From Gemmatimonadota bacterium (lineage in GTDB: Bacteria > Gemmatimonadota > Gemmatimonadetes > Longimicrobiales > Gaopeijiaceae): 64,000 nt of DNA. The DNA lies in NCBI GenBank assembly GCA_007121455.1, contig SKKN01000023.1, positions 62,001 to 126,000 of the forward strand, in the 5' to 3' direction. Made by a program: the position numbers and the translations under genes. Under the pieces are notes generated by a model, which searched no databases, was not told the DNA's origin, and saw only the letters and a program-made list of their open reading frames with translations. Positions within the stretch are counted from its first letter, which is position 1. Each line of letters opens with the position of its first letter. This document shows, one piece after another, positions 43,728 through 52,699 of this stretch.

Positions 43728-45425
43728 ATGGAAGATCGTCGCTCGTCGCTCGCTCCGGCCGTCGTCCTCATTGTCACCCTCCTCTCGGGGGGGTGGCTCC
43801 TGCAGCGCGGTGCGGAGCAGGAACAGAACGTCTACGTCCAGAGCCGCCTCCTCCAGGAGATCGTCGATCACATCGCGGATCGGTATGTAGACCCGGTCGA
43901 ACGACGCCAACTCTACGAGCAGGCGATCGAAGGAGTGCTCGGAGGGCTCGGCGATCCGAACACCTCCCTCATGGGGGTGGATGATTACGAGTCCTTCCGG
44001 ATCCAGACGGAAGGGGACTACGGCGGTGTCGGCCTCGAGATCGTCGAGCGGGACGACTTCATCACGGTCGTGAGTCCGATCCCGGGAGGCCCCGGATCGC
44101 GCGCAGGAATTCGGGCGGGGGACCGGATCGTGGAGGTGGACGGAACCTCGATCGAGGGGTGGAGCTCGCAGCGCGCCGTGGGGATTCTCCGCGGACGGCC
44201 TGCCACCGAGGTGGATGTGACGGTGCTACGTCCCGGAATCGACGAGACGATTGAGTTCACCGTGACGCGCGAGCAGATCCAGCTCCGTTCCGTGGCCTTC
44301 GCGACGATGCTCGACGATGGGATCGGCTACCTTCCCCTCTCCCTCTTCCAGGAGCGCTCCGGCCAGGAGGCGCGCGAGGCCCTGGATTCCCTCCAGGCCG
44401 AGGGAATGCGGAGTCTCGTCCTCGATCTGCGCGGCAATCCCGGAGGAATACTCGAGCAGGGGATCGAGGTGGCGGACCTCCTTCTGCCCAGGAACGTTCC
44501 GGTCGTCGAGACGCGCGGCCAGGCTCGCAATCAGTCCGGGACGATCCGCACGTCCCGGGAGAGCGGCTTCTCCGAGTTGCCCATCGTCGTGCTCGTCGAT
44601 CATGGCAGTGCGAGCGCGTCCGAGATCGTTGCGGGTGCCCTGCAGGACCACGACCGGGCTCTCGTTCTCGGTAACATTTCCTATGGCAAAGGCTCGGTAC
44701 AAAGCCTCTTCCGGCTCACCGGCGGCAATGTCCTCAAGCTCACCACTGCGCGCTGGTACACCCCGCAGGGCCGCTCGATCGAGCGTGTGGCCGAGAACGG
44801 CGAGCGTCCGGACCCCCTCGCGGATGCAGCGGAGGCAGAGGGTCGTTCACGCGCGTACTCCATCTCGGTGGACGGGCAGGTCGTGCCCCTCCCGGATACC
44901 GCTGGACGGCCGGTGGTCGAATCGGTCAGCGGCCGCATGCTTTACGGCGGGGGTGGGATTACGCCGGATGTCCTCGTCCTTCCGGATACCCTCACGGCGA
45001 ATGAACAGGGAGCTGTGGGTCGCATCGCACGGCGGGGGGGGGCCCTCAACGCAGCGCTCTTCGACTTCGCTGTCCGCTATCTCCAGGAAAACCCGGGCCT
45101 TGAGCCGCCCTTCCAGGTGACGGACGGCGTACTCGACCGTTTCTACGACGTGCTGCAGGAACGCGAGATCGAAATCGACCGTGACACCTTCGACCGTGCA
45201 GGCCGCTACCTCGCCCGGCAGATCGAAGCGGAGGTCGCCCTGCAGGCGTGGGGAGAGGAAGAGGCGTTTCATCAGAAGATTGTGAGCGATCGTCCCCTCC
45301 AGCGGGCCGTGGAGCTCCTCCGCTCCGCTCCGGACCGCGAGGGCCTCTTCACGCTGGCGGGGCAGTCGATACCCCTTGGCCCGGAGGAATCCGGGCAGGA
45401 GTCCTCCGAGTCGGGCTCTCGCTGA
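43728..45425 (+). CDS. C-terminal processing peptidase, S41 family with PDZ
   Basis: A 565-aa protease with an N-terminal membrane anchor ('PAVVLIVTLLSGGWLLQRG'), a PDZ domain (about residues 80-165, 'GGVGLEIVERDDFITVVSPI'), and the S41 core with 'VLVDHGSASASEIVAGALQDH' (catalytic Ser) shortened here, plus Lys in 'NISYGKGSVQSLF'. A C-terminal extension of about 170 residues follows. Ctp enzymes trim periplasmic proteins or activate wall hydrolases. ATG 43728 follows GGAGAGG. Confidence 0.92.
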   Translation: MEDRRSSLAPAVVLIVTLLSGGWLLQRGAEQEQNVYVQSRLLQEIVDHIADRYVDPVERRQLYEQAIEGVLGGLGDPNTSLMGVDDYESFRIQTEGDYGGVGLEIVERDDFITVVSPIPGGPGSRAGIRAGDRIVEVDGTSIEGWSSQRAVGILRGRPATEVDVTVLRPGIDETIEFTVTREQIQLRSVAFATMLDDGIGYLPLSLFQERSGQEAREALDSLQAEGMRSLVLDLRGNPGGILEQGIEVADLLLPRNVPVVETRGQARNQSGTIRTSRESGFSELPIVVLVDHGSASASEIVAGALQDHDRALVLGNISYGKGSVQSLFRLTGGNVLKLTTARWYTPQGRSIERVAENGERPDPLADAAEAEGRSRAYSISVDGQVVPLPDTAGRPVVESVSGRMLYGGGGITPDVLVLPDTLTANEQGAVGRIARRGGALNAALFDFAVRYLQENPGLEPPFQVTDGVLDRFYDVLQEREIEIDRDTFDRAGRYLARQIEAEVALQAWGEEEAFHQKIVSDRPLQRAVELLRSAPDREGLFTLAGQSIPLGPEESGQESSESGSR

Positions 45426-45450
45426 CGCGAGAGACGATCTCTTCCTTTCC

Positions 45451-46086
45451 ATGAGTCCTTCCGAGCGTCGGCTCCTCGTTCGGGTGTGTGCCGCGCTCGC
45501 CCAGCGGGATCCGGAGGCGCTCGACCAGGCCCTGGATCGTGCCCACCCGATCGTGTCCCCGGAAGCCATGGAGGAGGCTCTACTTCAGAGCTATCTCTTC
45601 GTGGGATATCCGGTGGCTCTCGACGCACTCGCTCGCTGGCGGAAGCGAAGAGGTGCCCCTCCCGGCGAGCGCACCTCCGGGGAGCACTGGGAGCTCTGGT
45701 CTCGGCGCGGACCGGAGGTGTGCCGGGAGGTCTACGGCAACCAGTACGAGGCACTTCGGCGAAACGTGCGCCGGATCCATCCCGACATGGAGCGGTGGAT
45801 GATCACCGAGGGGTACGGGAAGGTGCTGGGTCGGGATGGCCTCGCCCTCCTGGAGCGAGAGCTCTGTATCGTGGCGGTTCTGGCCGTGCTTCGAACCCCC
45901 AATCAGCTCTACTCGCACCTCCGGGGGGCCCTCGCGGTGGGCGCGAATTCGGATGAGGTGGAGGAGGTCCTGAACCTCGCGGAGGAGTATGGAACGCCCG
46001 AGGGAGCCGGCGAGGCGCGGCGAACGTGGGAGCGGGTCCTGGAGCGGTGGGCCAGGAAAGGCACTGACGGGAGGGGGAATGAGTGA
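45451..46086 (+). CDS. AhpD/carboxymuconolactone decarboxylase-like protein
   Basis: A 211-aa helical protein. 'LLERELCIVAVLAVLRTPNQ' and 'YSHLRGALAVGANSDEVEEV' match the CMD fold, with one cysteine in the E-x-x-C-like position but no CxxC, so a peroxidase cycle like AhpD is unlikely. An N-terminal half repeats the fold weakly ('EEALLQSYLFVGYPVALDAL'). No ribosome-binding site is visible before ATG 45451. It overlaps obgE by 8 bases. Substrate unknown. Confidence 0.78.
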   Translation: MSPSERRLLVRVCAALAQRDPEALDQALDRAHPIVSPEAMEEALLQSYLFVGYPVALDALARWRKRRGAPPGERTSGEHWELWSRRGPEVCREVYGNQYEALRRNVRRIHPDMERWMITEGYGKVLGRDGLALLERELCIVAVLAVLRTPNQLYSHLRGALAVGANSDEVEEVLNLAEEYGTPEGAGEARRTWERVLERWARKGTDGRGNE

Positions 46087-47134
46087 AGGTACGTTCATCG
46101 ACCAGGTGCGGATCCAGGTGGAGGGCGGCACCGGAGGGTCGGGCGCGGACGCGTTTCGACGGGAGACCGGGGTGCCGAGGGGAGGCCCGTCGGGAGGGGA
46201 CGGAGGGGAGGGAGGGAGCGTCGTGCTTCGGGCGGACCCGCAGCTCTCGACACTCCTCGATTTCCGCTACCGGAGTCGGTACGTCGCCGAACGCGGTCAG
46301 CACGGGGAGGGGAGCAACCGGACCGGGCGCTCGGGAGAGGATCTCGAGCTGCGGGTGCCACCCGGGACCCTGGTGCGCGACGCGGAGACTCGCGAGGTCA
46401 TAGGAGAGCTCCTGGAGGAGGGCGACCGCCTCGTGGTTGCGAAGGGAGGTCGAGGCGGGCGGGGGAATGCACGATTCGCGACGGCGACCAATCAGGCTCC
46501 CCGAAGGTGGGAGCCCGGCGAGGAGGGGGAGGCCCGCGAGCTCGAACTCGAGCTGAAGCTGATCGCCGATGTCGGCCTCGTCGGAGAGCCGAACGCGGGG
46601 AAGTCGACGCTGCTCGCGTCCGTGACTGCCGCCCGCCCGAAGGTGGCGAGTTATCCGTTCACCACGCTCAGCCCCAACCTCGGCGTGGTTCAGCTTTCCG
46701 GGTTTCGCACGTTCGTCATCGCCGACATCCCCGGAATCATCGAAGGAGCGCACGAGGGAAAGGGGCTGGGGCATCGTTTCCTCCGCCACATCGAGAGGAC
46801 CCGCACCCTCGCCTTTCTCGTTCCGGTGGACGACCCGGACCCCGAGGGGACATATCAGCGCCTGCGCGAGGAGGTGCGGCGGTACAGCGAGGAGTTGGCC
46901 GGCCGTCCACACTGCCTCGTCCTCACGAAGAGTGATCTCCTTCCGCCGGACGCGGAGCCGGCCAGCGTCGACGTGGAAGGGGCGTGGGACGTCCGGACCC
47001 TATCTGCAGTCACCGGCTCCGGTGTTCCGGAACTCCTGGAGGAGCTCTGGAAGAAGGTTCGCGCAGAGAGCGACCGGAACGCAGAGGGTTCCGCCGCCGC
47101 AGAGGGAGAGGCATGGTGGGATCCGGCTCCGTGA
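46079..47134 (+). CDS. obgE: Obg/CgtA GTPase
   Basis: An essential 50S-assembly and stringent-response GTPase. The 351-aa protein has the glycine-rich OBG domain (residues 1-160, 'GGPSGGDGGEGGSVVLRADP') and the G domain with G1 'GEPNAGKSTLL', switch 'SYPFTTLSPNLG', G3 'DIPGIIEGAHEG' and G4 'TKSD'. There is no extended C-terminal domain. ATG 46079 has GGGAGGGG upstream and overlaps the preceding gene. dprA starts inside its 3' end. Confidence 0.97.
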   Translation: MSEGTFIDQVRIQVEGGTGGSGADAFRRETGVPRGGPSGGDGGEGGSVVLRADPQLSTLLDFRYRSRYVAERGQHGEGSNRTGRSGEDLELRVPPGTLVRDAETREVIGELLEEGDRLVVAKGGRGGRGNARFATATNQAPRRWEPGEEGEARELELELKLIADVGLVGEPNAGKSTLLASVTAARPKVASYPFTTLSPNLGVVQLSGFRTFVIADIPGIIEGAHEGKGLGHRFLRHIERTRTLAFLVPVDDPDPEGTYQRLREEVRRYSEELAGRPHCLVLTKSDLLPPDAEPASVDVEGAWDVRTLSAVTGSGVPELLEELWKKVRAESDRNAEGSAAAEGEAWWDPAP

Positions 47135-48273
47135 GCCATGATCCGCTTCGTGTGGAGGTAGACACCCTGCTCCTCCTCCGTCTCCTCCCCGGCGTCGGGG
47201 ATCGAACGGCTGCCCACCTCCTCCGGGTAGCCCGCTCGTCGGACCAGCTTCTACGGAAGGCCAAGTCGGTCGCGGACCGATGGGCACGCGCCCGAGGCCG
47301 TGCTCCTTCCAACCTCGCTGCGATCGAGCGGGAGGCGGAGCAGGTCCGGCGGCGATGCGGGGATCTCGGGGTTCAGATCGTTGGCCGGGGAGCCGACGGG
47401 TATCCCTCCGCCCTCGATCGGCTCGATGACCCTCCCCCCGTCCTCTTCCTTCGCGGGAACGGCTCCCTTCTCGAACGCCAGCTCGTAAGCGTGGTAGGTG
47501 CCCGCAAGGCGACATCCTATGGCCGTCGCATGGCCGAGCGCCTTGCCCGTGAGTTGGCGGAAACCGAGCTCGTCGTGATGAGCGGCCTCGCCCTCGGGAT
47601 CGACGGCATCGCACACAGGACGGCCTTAGAAGGGGGAGGGACGACCGTCGCGGTCCTTGGCTCGGGTCCGGATATAGCACATCCGCCCTCACACCGCCGG
47701 CTTTTTTGCAGGATCGTCCGCGAAGGCCTCGTCGTATCCGAATTCCCCCCTGGAACACCCCCTCGAGCACATCACTTTCCACGGCGGAACCGGATCCTGG
47801 CGGCTCTGCCGGAGGCCGTGGTCGTCGTGGAGGCCGGGCGCGGGAGTGGAGCGCTCATCACTGCGAACCGGGCGCTTTCCCTGGACCGCGAGGTGCTGGC
47901 GGTGCCGGGAGCCGTCGAGGATCCGGCGGTCCGGGGAAACCTGGACCTCTTCCGGGATGGTGCGAGAGTGGCTGCCGGAGCGGAGTGCGTCTACCGTGCC
48001 TTGAGGTGGCCATGGCCCCCGGAGAGGAAGACGGCGCCGGATCCGTTTCCCGAGGATCCAGCGGACGTTGAGGCTTCTCTCCTGCTCTCGCTGCTGGCGG
48101 AGCGGGGCGCGCAGTCGGTCGATGCGATGGTTCGCGATTCGGGATTGCCGGCTCGCCGGATCGCCGCCCTTCTCTCCGTCCTCGAGCTGGATGGTCGGGT
48201 CCGCCGCCGTCCGGGCCGCCTCGTGGAGCTGGCGCCTGCCCGACCGAGGAGACGGGAAAGCCCGACGGAATGA
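47113..48273 (+). CDS. dprA: DprA/Smf DNA-processing protein
   Basis: DprA loads RecA on incoming single-stranded DNA during transformation. The 386-aa protein has an N-terminal helix-hairpin-helix-like part ('LLLLRLLPGVGDRTAAHLLR'), the Rossmann core with 'VSVVGARKATSYGRR', 'MSGLALGIDGIAHRTAL' and 'FPRRNRILAALPEAVVVVEA', and a C-terminal winged helix ('AMVRDSGLPARRIAALLSVL'). ATG 47113 has a good site; GTG 47131 overlapping the obgE stop as GTGA is an alternative. Confidence 0.95.
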   Translation: MVGSGSVSHDPLRVEVDTLLLLRLLPGVGDRTAAHLLRVARSSDQLLRKAKSVADRWARARGRAPSNLAAIEREAEQVRRRCGDLGVQIVGRGADGYPSALDRLDDPPPVLFLRGNGSLLERQLVSVVGARKATSYGRRMAERLARELAETELVVMSGLALGIDGIAHRTALEGGGTTVAVLGSGPDIAHPPSHRRLFCRIVREGLVVSEFPPGTPPRAHHFPRRNRILAALPEAVVVVEAGRGSGALITANRALSLDREVLAVPGAVEDPAVRGNLDLFRDGARVAAGAECVYRALRWPWPPERKTAPDPFPEDPADVEASLLLSLLAERGAQSVDAMVRDSGLPARRIAALLSVLELDGRVRRRPGRLVELAPARPRRRESPTE

Positions 48274-48567
48274 TCCGGCATGACCGCCGTCCGCTGCTCC
48301 GGGACGGGCGGACTTCCGGTCGCGCGTGAGTTCGGGACTCCGCCTCCCCGGGCAACCCTGGAACCTCAGGGAGTGGCGCGCATACTCTACGGTGGTCCAT
48401 ACTGAAAGGCTGCCCCCTGGAGGGAGCGGACGGCCCGATCCTGCCGAATGCATCCTCGGGGGGCTGTGGCGTGCCCTTCGGGCCCGGTTGTGGCGCGGGA
48501 GGGACCAGGGCCGGGTAGAAGTGGAAACCTGTTGATGATCGGTGCGAACATGGTGGAGCGAGAACGG
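48274..48567 (+). other. Gap between dprA and hrcA
   Basis: About 290 bases with no convincing gene. A CATACT hexamer occurs twice 18 bases apart (around 48381 and 48405), but no matching -35 is clear. I looked for CIRCE (TTAGCACTC-N9-GAGTGCTAA) and for a heat-shock sigma promoter and saw neither. Confidence 0.6.
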
Positions 48568-49626
48568 ATGGAATCACAGGCGGGAAGCGATCTTTCGGAC
48601 CGGGAGCGCCAGGTCCTGGAGGCCGTGGTCCGCTCTTACGTCGAAACGGCGGAACCGGCCGGGAGCCGGAACGTCGCTCGGCGATTCGAATTGGGGGTCT
48701 CTCCGGCTACCGTCCGGAACACCATGAGCGATCTCGAGGAGAAGGGGTATCTCTTCCATCCCCATGCTTCGGCTGGGCGGGTTCCCACAGACCTGGCCTA
48801 CCGGATCTTCGTGGAGGAGCTGATGCGGCCGGCCTCCCTCTCCGCGGAGGAGCGCGAGAGCCTGCAGCGGGTGCTCGAGAGCACGACTGCGTCTGCCGTG
48901 GAAAGGCTCGTCCGGAACGCGACCCAGGCATTGAGCGTCATTTCGCACGAGCTCGGAGTGGCGGTGGCGCCTCACCTGGAGGAGGCCGTACTGGAGAAGC
49001 TCGACCTGATCCAGGTCTCGTCCAAGAAGGTTCTACTGGTCGCGTCGATCCGGAGCGGGATGGTCCGGACGGTGTACGTCGACCTGCCTTGTGAGGTGCC
49101 GGACGATACGCTGGTGACGTTGGCGCTCCTGCTGAATGAGCGTCTCGCCGGCCTCACGCTCAGGGAGGTCCGGGAGACCCTGAGCACCAGGATGCGGGAC
49201 GCTTTCCCCGACGATGATCCTGCGGCTGAAGAGTTGCTGAACATCTTCATGCAGTCGAGCCGCGAGATCTTCGACTTCTCCGACGTGGACGGGAGCCACG
49301 TGCACCTCGGTAACGCGAGCGTGCTCGCGAACCAGCCCGAGTTCACGAGCGGGGAGCGACTCAAGGGCCTGATCGAGCTCACGGAGCAGAGGGACCTGCT
49401 CGCGGCAGTGCTTGGAGAACGGGACCATCCGCGGGGAATCCACATCACGATCGGCGGGGAGCATGGGACGAAGGAGCTCGTTGATTTCACCCTGGTCACT
49501 GCGGAGTACCGCATGGGCGGCCTCAAGGGAATCATCGGCGTGATCGGCCCGACCCGCATGCCGTATGAGAAGGTGATCGCAATCGTCGGGCATACGTCCT
49601 CCCTCGTCAACAAGATCCTGGAATGA
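48568..49626 (+). CDS. hrcA: HrcA heat-inducible repressor
   Basis: HrcA represses chaperone genes by binding CIRCE and is kept active by GroEL. The protein is 352 aa from ATG 48568, with an N-terminal winged helix ('LSDRERQVLEAVVRSYVETA', 'VSPATVRNTMSDLEEKGYL', 'HASAGRVPTDLAYRIFVEEL') and the GAF-like and inserted dimerisation domains; 'MGGLKGIIGVIGPTRMPYEK' is the family C-terminal signature. Starts at 48550 or 48535 are also in frame. GGAG ten bases before 48568 and family length favour 48568. grpE and dnaK are missing between it and dnaJ. Confidence 0.95.
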   Translation: MESQAGSDLSDRERQVLEAVVRSYVETAEPAGSRNVARRFELGVSPATVRNTMSDLEEKGYLFHPHASAGRVPTDLAYRIFVEELMRPASLSAEERESLQRVLESTTASAVERLVRNATQALSVISHELGVAVAPHLEEAVLEKLDLIQVSSKKVLLVASIRSGMVRTVYVDLPCEVPDDTLVTLALLLNERLAGLTLREVRETLSTRMRDAFPDDDPAAEELLNIFMQSSREIFDFSDVDGSHVHLGNASVLANQPEFTSGERLKGLIELTEQRDLLAAVLGERDHPRGIHITIGGEHGTKELVDFTLVTAEYRMGGLKGIIGVIGPTRMPYEKVIAIVGHTSSLVNKILE

Positions 49627-49644
49627 TCCGGGTGACCGGAGAAT

Positions 49645-50817
49645 ATGGCTGAATACTATGAGATCCTGGGCGTGCCCCGGGATGCGGATACCGAAGCGAT
49701 CAAGAAGGCGTACCGAAAACGCGCCCTCAAATATCATCCCGACCAGAATCAGGGGTCGAAGGAAGCCGAGGCGCGCTTCAAGGAGCTCTCCGAAGCGTAT
49801 GAGGTCCTGAAGGACCCGGAGAAGCGAGCGCGCTACGATCAGTTCGGGAAGGAAGGGGTGAAGGCCGGTGCCGGCGCCGGGTTCCAGGGCTTCGACCTCC
49901 ATGATGCGATCGAGATCTTCATGAGGGATTTCGGTGCCGGAGGGGCGACCGGGTTCGATGAAATCTTCGGAGGAGCGCGTCGTGGAGGGCGCCGCTCTCG
50001 CTCGCGTACCCAGAAGGGAGAAGGAGTGCGGGTGAAGCTTCCGCTCACTCTGCAGGAGGTCGCAGAGGGAGTCACGAAGACGATCGAGGTCGCGCTCCTG
50101 GATCCGTGTGACCAGTGTGACGGGTCGGGGGCTCGCGAAGGGCAAGCCCCGGCGCCGTGCCCTTCCTGCGGCGGCACGGGCGAGGAGCGAATCGCCCAGC
50201 GATCCGTCTTCGGGCAGTTCGTGAGCGTGACGACCTGCCGCTCGTGTGCGGGAGAGGGTCAGGTGGTCCGCGATCCATGCGGCGCCTGCAGCGGAGAAGG
50301 AAGGGTCCGGAGCCGAAGGGAGGTCGAGGTCGAGGTTCCTGCAGGCGTCACTTCGGAGCATTTTCTCACGCTTCGCGGCCAGGGGAACGCCGGGCCGCGG
50401 GGGGGACCCCGGGGAGATATCATGGTTCTCCTCACGGTCGAGGAGGACCCTCGGTTCTACCGGGAGGGGGCCGACCTCCTCTATCAGCTCCCGGTGACGT
50501 TCTCCCAGGCGGCGCTCGGTGACGATGTGGAGGTCCCGACGATCCGGGAACCCGTCCGGCTGAAGATCCCTCCCGGGACGCAGAGTGGGCAGGTGCTTCG
50601 CCTCCGGGGAATGGGGCTTCCGGAGTTGAATGGTCGGGGTCGCGGGGATCAGCTCGTCCGGGTGCAGGTCTGGGTTCCGGAAGGACTCACTGCGGAACAG
50701 GAAGCCGCGGTGCACAGGCTTCGGGAGGTGGAGGACGAGGCTCCCGAGCGTATGGACAAAGCCCGCAGCGCGAAGGGGTTCTGGTCCCGGGTCAAGGAGG
50801 CCTTCACTTCGGGATGA
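49645..50817 (+). CDS. dnaJ: DnaJ co-chaperone
   Basis: DnaJ delivers clients to DnaK. The 390-aa protein has a J domain (residues 1-66, HPD at 31-33), a Gly/Phe region containing '[12 protein letters not shown]', and four zinc repeats (C155/C158, C172/C175, C198/C201, C212/C215). C-terminal substrate-binding domains follow. The ATG is 18 bases after hrcA. The stop overlaps prmA as ATGA. No dnaK is in the window. Confidence 0.97.
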   Translation: MAEYYEILGVPRDADTEAIKKAYRKRALKYHPDQNQGSKEAEARFKELSEAYEVLKDPEKRARYDQFGKEGVKAGAGAGFQGFDLHDAIEIFMRDFGAGGATGFDEIFGGARRGGRRSRSRTQKGEGVRVKLPLTLQEVAEGVTKTIEVALLDPCDQCDGSGAREGQAPAPCPSCGGTGEERIAQRSVFGQFVSVTTCRSCAGEGQVVRDPCGACSGEGRVRSRREVEVEVPAGVTSEHFLTLRGQGNAGPRGGPRGDIMVLLTVEEDPRFYREGADLLYQLPVTFSQAALGDDVEVPTIREPVRLKIPPGTQSGQVLRLRGMGLPELNGRGRGDQLVRVQVWVPEGLTAEQEAAVHRLREVEDEAPERMDKARSAKGFWSRVKEAFTSG

Positions 50818-51692
50818 GTGCCCCTCGTCGGTGGCTGGCGCTCTCCGTACGCGATGGATCGGGGTTCCCCCATGTGGCCGAGCTGCTACCGGAAGCCATC
50901 CGGCGCCTCGGCGGTGGAGGGGCCGAAGAGGATGATCGGGGCGGGCTCGTTACCTATTTCCCCGAGCCGGAGGATCCTGAGCTCCTGCTCGAGGAGGTCC
51001 GGCGGGAGATCGAGGCGTACACGGGTACGTCCAGCCTTGATCTGTCCTGGCGCTGGCAGGAGCACGAGGCCTGGGCGGACACGTGGCGGCGGGGCTTCGA
51101 GCCTCGCCGGATCACGGATCGACTCGTCGTGAGCCCCTCCTGGAGGGATCCGGAGCTTCAGCCGGGCGAAGTCCTCGTCACCCTCGATCCCGGCGTGGCC
51201 TTCGGGACCGCGGAGCACCCCACGACTCGCGGGTGCCTCCGCTTCGTCGACCGGGTCGTCGAGCCCGACGGCCGATGGGCCGATATCGGAGCGGGTTCGG
51301 GAATCCTCGGGATCGCGGCGGTTCGAATCGGCGCCGAATTCGTCACTGCGATCGAGCCGGATGGGCTCTCCTGCGCCGCGATCGAGGAGAACGCACGCCG
51401 CAACGGCGTCGAAGCGCAGATACGGATTCTTCCAGGTCTCGCGACACCCGACCTCCTTTCCTCCCTGCGCCCCTTCGACGGCATCGTGGCAAATATCGAA
51501 AGCGGCGTGATCCTTCCTCTCCTTCCTTCCTTTCGTGCGGCCCTCGATGCGGGAGGGCTCCTCGTGGTGAGCGGGATCCTCCACTACGAGGCGCAGGCGG
51601 TCGTGGAGGAGGCCGCCAGTTCCGACCTGGAGCTCCTCGAGGAAGACCGGGAAGAGGAGTGGTGGACCGGTCTTTTCAGGGCCGGGGTCTGA
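50814..51692 (+). CDS. prmA: Ribosomal protein L11 methyltransferase
   Basis: PrmA methylates L11. The 292-aa protein has an N-terminal substrate-binding domain, then '[19 protein letters not shown]' (the PrmA signature), the SAM motif '[17 protein letters not shown]' and '[19 protein letters not shown]' in place of the usual N-I-L motif. The ATG overlaps dnaJ as ATGA, a frequent dnaJ-prmA pairing. Its last 17 bases overlap the convergent winged-helix gene. Confidence 0.94.
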   Translation: MSAPRRWLALSVRDGSGFPHVAELLPEAIRRLGGGGAEEDDRGGLVTYFPEPEDPELLLEEVRREIEAYTGTSSLDLSWRWQEHEAWADTWRRGFEPRRITDRLVVSPSWRDPELQPGEVLVTLDPGVAFGTAEHPTTRGCLRFVDRVVEPDGRWADIGAGSGILGIAAVRIGAEFVTAIEPDGLSCAAIEENARRNGVEAQIRILPGLATPDLLSSLRPFDGIVANIESGVILPLLPSFRAALDAGGLLVVSGILHYEAQAVVEEAASSDLELLEEDREEEWWTGLFRAGV

Positions 51693-52122
51693 ACGGGAGC
51701 GTACGGGTCTCGCGCACGATTCGGGCCCATCTCGCGAGTGCTACCTTCGAGTCGGTGTCGATCTGACGGGAGAGGGCGCGGACGCTCTCGGAGAGGACCC
51801 GCCACGGCGATCGACGGCCGGTCGACGGCCCCCACGGCTCCTCTCGAGGCCCCGTCGGGACGACCCAGGGCTCGATGGGCGGATGGATTGGCGCGGGCCC
51901 CCGTTCCCGAACTGCGGTACGGGCTGTGCGGCGATCGAGGACTCCGGGTTCGATGACTCGGAACAGATCCGGACGGGAGCGGAGCATGTGGAGAAGGACG
52001 TGCGGATCGGAGACCCGGGAAAAACCTTCACGCTCGGTGAGGCGGAGCACGGAGCTCAGCGTGAACGCGGGCTCGGGGCGTCGCCGGAGGATCCTGGCGA
52101 CCTGGTCTGGAGAGAGTTCCAT
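51676..52122 (-). CDS. Small winged-helix-like protein, unknown function
   Basis: A 148-aa minus-strand gene filling a gap that has no + strand gene. A perfect AGGAGG lies five bases before its ATG, and third codon positions are strongly GC-biased as in neighbouring genes. The first 60 residues ('DQVARILRRRPEPAFTLSSV', 'PHVLLHMLRSRPDLFRVIEPG' in part) look like a winged-helix or HARE-HTH-like DNA-binding fold. Next comes a Pro-rich linker and a C-terminal helix ('RALSRQIDTDSKVALARWAR'). It diverges from the HIT gene across an inverted repeat. No family recognised with certainty. Confidence 0.72.
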   Translation of the reverse strand: MELSPDQVARILRRRPEPAFTLSSVLRLTEREGFSRVSDPHVLLHMLRSRPDLFRVIEPGVLDRRTARTAVRERGPAPIHPPIEPWVVPTGPREEPWGPSTGRRSPWRVLSESVRALSRQIDTDSKVALARWARIVRETRTLPFRPRP

Positions 52123-52192
52123 GGAAGCCTCCTGGTTCGATCGGTGTCGATGAGGGCGTGGAAGTGCCGTGCGTGAAAAGGGTAACCCGTAG

Positions 52193-52209
52193 CATGGGGT
52201 CGACCCATG
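52193..52209. promoter_or_regulatory. Inverted repeat between the divergent genes, candidate operator
   Basis: CATGGG and CCCATG flank GTCGA, forming a 17-base near-palindrome about 70 bases before the winged-helix gene and 42 before the HIT start. The size and position suit a dimeric repressor site, perhaps for the adjacent protein. No direct proof. Confidence 0.35.
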
Positions 52210-52250
52210 GCTGAAAGAGGCGCACCTTGACTCAGGAAGGAGGAGGCGAC

Positions 52251-52607
52251 ATGACGAGGCCCGAGGGAGAATGCGTGTTCTGCCGGATCGCCCAGGGCGA
52301 GCTGGGATCGGATCGGGTGATGGAGGACGATGAGGTCGTGGCCTTTCGCGACCTGAACCCGCAGGCTCCGACGCATGTGCTGGTGATTCCGAAGCGGCAT
52401 ATCGCCTCGCTGGACGTCGCGGATGAGGGGGACTCGGACCTCCTCGGTAGGCTTCTTCTCGCTGCGAAAAGGGTGGCAGCGCAGGAGGGTCTGTCCGATT
52501 CGGGGTACCGCGTGGTCGTGAACCATGGAGCGGACGGGGGCCAGACGGTGTATCATCTTCATGTCCACGTTCTTGGAGGGCGGGGACTCACCTGGCCGCC
52601 GGGCTGA
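52251..52607 (+). CDS. HIT-family nucleotide hydrolase (HinT-like)
   Basis: A 118-aa purine-nucleoside phosphoramidase-type protein. 'CVFCRIAQGELGSDRVMEDD' opens the fold, and 'VYHLHVHVLGG' carries the catalytic His-x-His-x-His triad. 'HVLVIPKRHIASL' is also typical. ATG 52251 sits behind AGGAAGGAGGAGG; ATG-less extension upstream (52227, TTG) is rejected. Physiological substrate uncertain, as for most HinT proteins. Confidence 0.93.
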   Translation: MTRPEGECVFCRIAQGELGSDRVMEDDEVVAFRDLNPQAPTHVLVIPKRHIASLDVADEGDSDLLGRLLLAAKRVAAQEGLSDSGYRVVVNHGADGGQTVYHLHVHVLGGRGLTWPPG

Positions 52608-52634
52608 CCGCGCCCCGTCGGAGCGCCTTGTCCG

Positions 52635-52664
52635 TTGACCACTCCGGGGCCGGCCGGGTAGGTT
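52635..52664 (+). promoter_or_regulatory. Promoter of yqeY-mutS2-dnaG
   Basis: TTGACC (52635-52640) and TAGGTT (52659-52664) are separated by 18 bases, just after the HIT stop. The transcript start is near 52671, about 29 bases before the yqeY TTG. It may drive the long coupled string to pta. Confidence 0.5.
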
Positions 52665-52699
52665 TGGCGAAGACGCCTCCCAGACGAGGGTTCCGAACG

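Noticed and set aside
48326-48535. A 69-codon frame in the dprA-hrcA gap
   Set aside because: No ribosome-binding site, atypical composition and no family features.
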